The translations under genes were made by a program, and so were the position numbers. The notes below the pieces were generated by a model. That model was not told the origin of the DNA, did no database searches, and worked only from the letters and a program-made list of their open reading frames with translations. A DNA stretch of 14,988 bases. Origin: Shewanella sp. 10N.286.48.A6. Its GTDB lineage: Bacteria; Pseudomonadota; Gammaproteobacteria; Enterobacterales; Shewanellaceae. Position 1 is the first letter of the stretch. Each line of letters starts with the position of its first letter. Shown here piece by piece: positions 14,866 through 14,988 of the stretch. The DNA is taken from assembly GCF_002873135.1 (NCBI RefSeq), contig NZ_MCVI01000012.1:10879-25866 (forward strand), in the 5' to 3' direction.

Positions 14866-14884
14866 AGAAACCATTATCATTTAC
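14866..14884 (-). promoter_or_regulatory. Fur-like box
   Basis: The minus strand reads GTAAATGATAATGGTTTCT, which I count as 12 of 19 matches to the Fur consensus, including a perfect GATAAT hexamer. It abuts the -35 of the receptor operon, a position from which Fe-Fur would block transcription. Degenerate in its last third, but placement and gene function support it. Confidence 0.5.
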
Positions 14885-14988
14885 ATTAGTGTTTAAATTG
14901 TAAATTTAGTGATGTGAGACGTTTTGCTGAACCAACTGTGTTAGCAAGTCCCACGCAACAACTTACGGATTACACAAGACATTGACTA
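14885..14988. other. Right edge, no gene seen
   Basis: About 100 bp upstream of the receptor operon to the window end. I see no start with a ribosome site and no stop of an incoming frame that I can support. Confidence 0.4.

Noticed and set aside
14791..14880. 30-residue extension of the TonB receptor
   Set aside because: It spans the predicted promoter and next to the Fur-like box. The start at 14790 gives a normal signal peptide.

Overview
The window looks like chromosomal DNA of a marine or cold-water Shewanella (genus inferred). The base composition is AT-rich. The gene set is typical of that genus: a Tat-exported split-Soret-type dihaem c cytochrome with a lipoprotein partner, a TraF-like outer-membrane protein, an S9 peptidase, an AldB/ExaC aldehyde dehydrogenase, and a TonB receptor paired with a PiuC hydroxylase. 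FNR (EtrA)-like and CRP-like sites also fit. I see no phage, insertion sequence, tRNA, rRNA or CRISPR array.

Layout. Positions 1-56 are four 14-bp tandem repeats, followed by a terminator (118-148) for something upstream. Positions 190-600 hold a compact unit: a perfect FNR box, a -10, a 12-bp leader hairpin, a 60-residue protein of unknown function and a closing hairpin. A stand-alone CheY-like receiver follows (676-1041). It is separated by a bidirectional terminator from a leftward operon (2454-1130) encoding the split-Soret cytochrome and a small outer-membrane lipoprotein. A 557-bp divergent region with a near-consensus CRP site separates that operon from a rightward ToxR-like/FidL-like membrane regulator pair (3012-4278). 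Next come a TraF-like outer-membrane protein (4477-5682), a strong shared terminator and a leftward secreted S9 peptidase (7887-5857). A seven-helix membrane protein follows (8214-8921). A leftward acetaldehyde dehydrogenase (10568-9048) diverges from its probable AraC-family regulator (10851-11759). The right end is a leftward iron-uptake operon (14790-11780): a TonB-dependent siderophore receptor and PiuC, with a Fur-like site beside the promoter.

How the parts fit. The left third reads as an anaerobic-respiration neighbourhood: an FNR-controlled small protein, an orphan receiver, a low-potential-type cytochrome with a possible surface partner, a CRP site, and a two-protein membrane regulator divergent from the cytochrome. 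That ToxR/FidL pair could control the cytochrome, but this rests on gene position only. The right half holds conventional metabolic units. The least described items are the 60-residue protein with its elaborate control region, the cytochrome-lipoprotein pair, and the cysteine-bearing ToxR/FidL pair.
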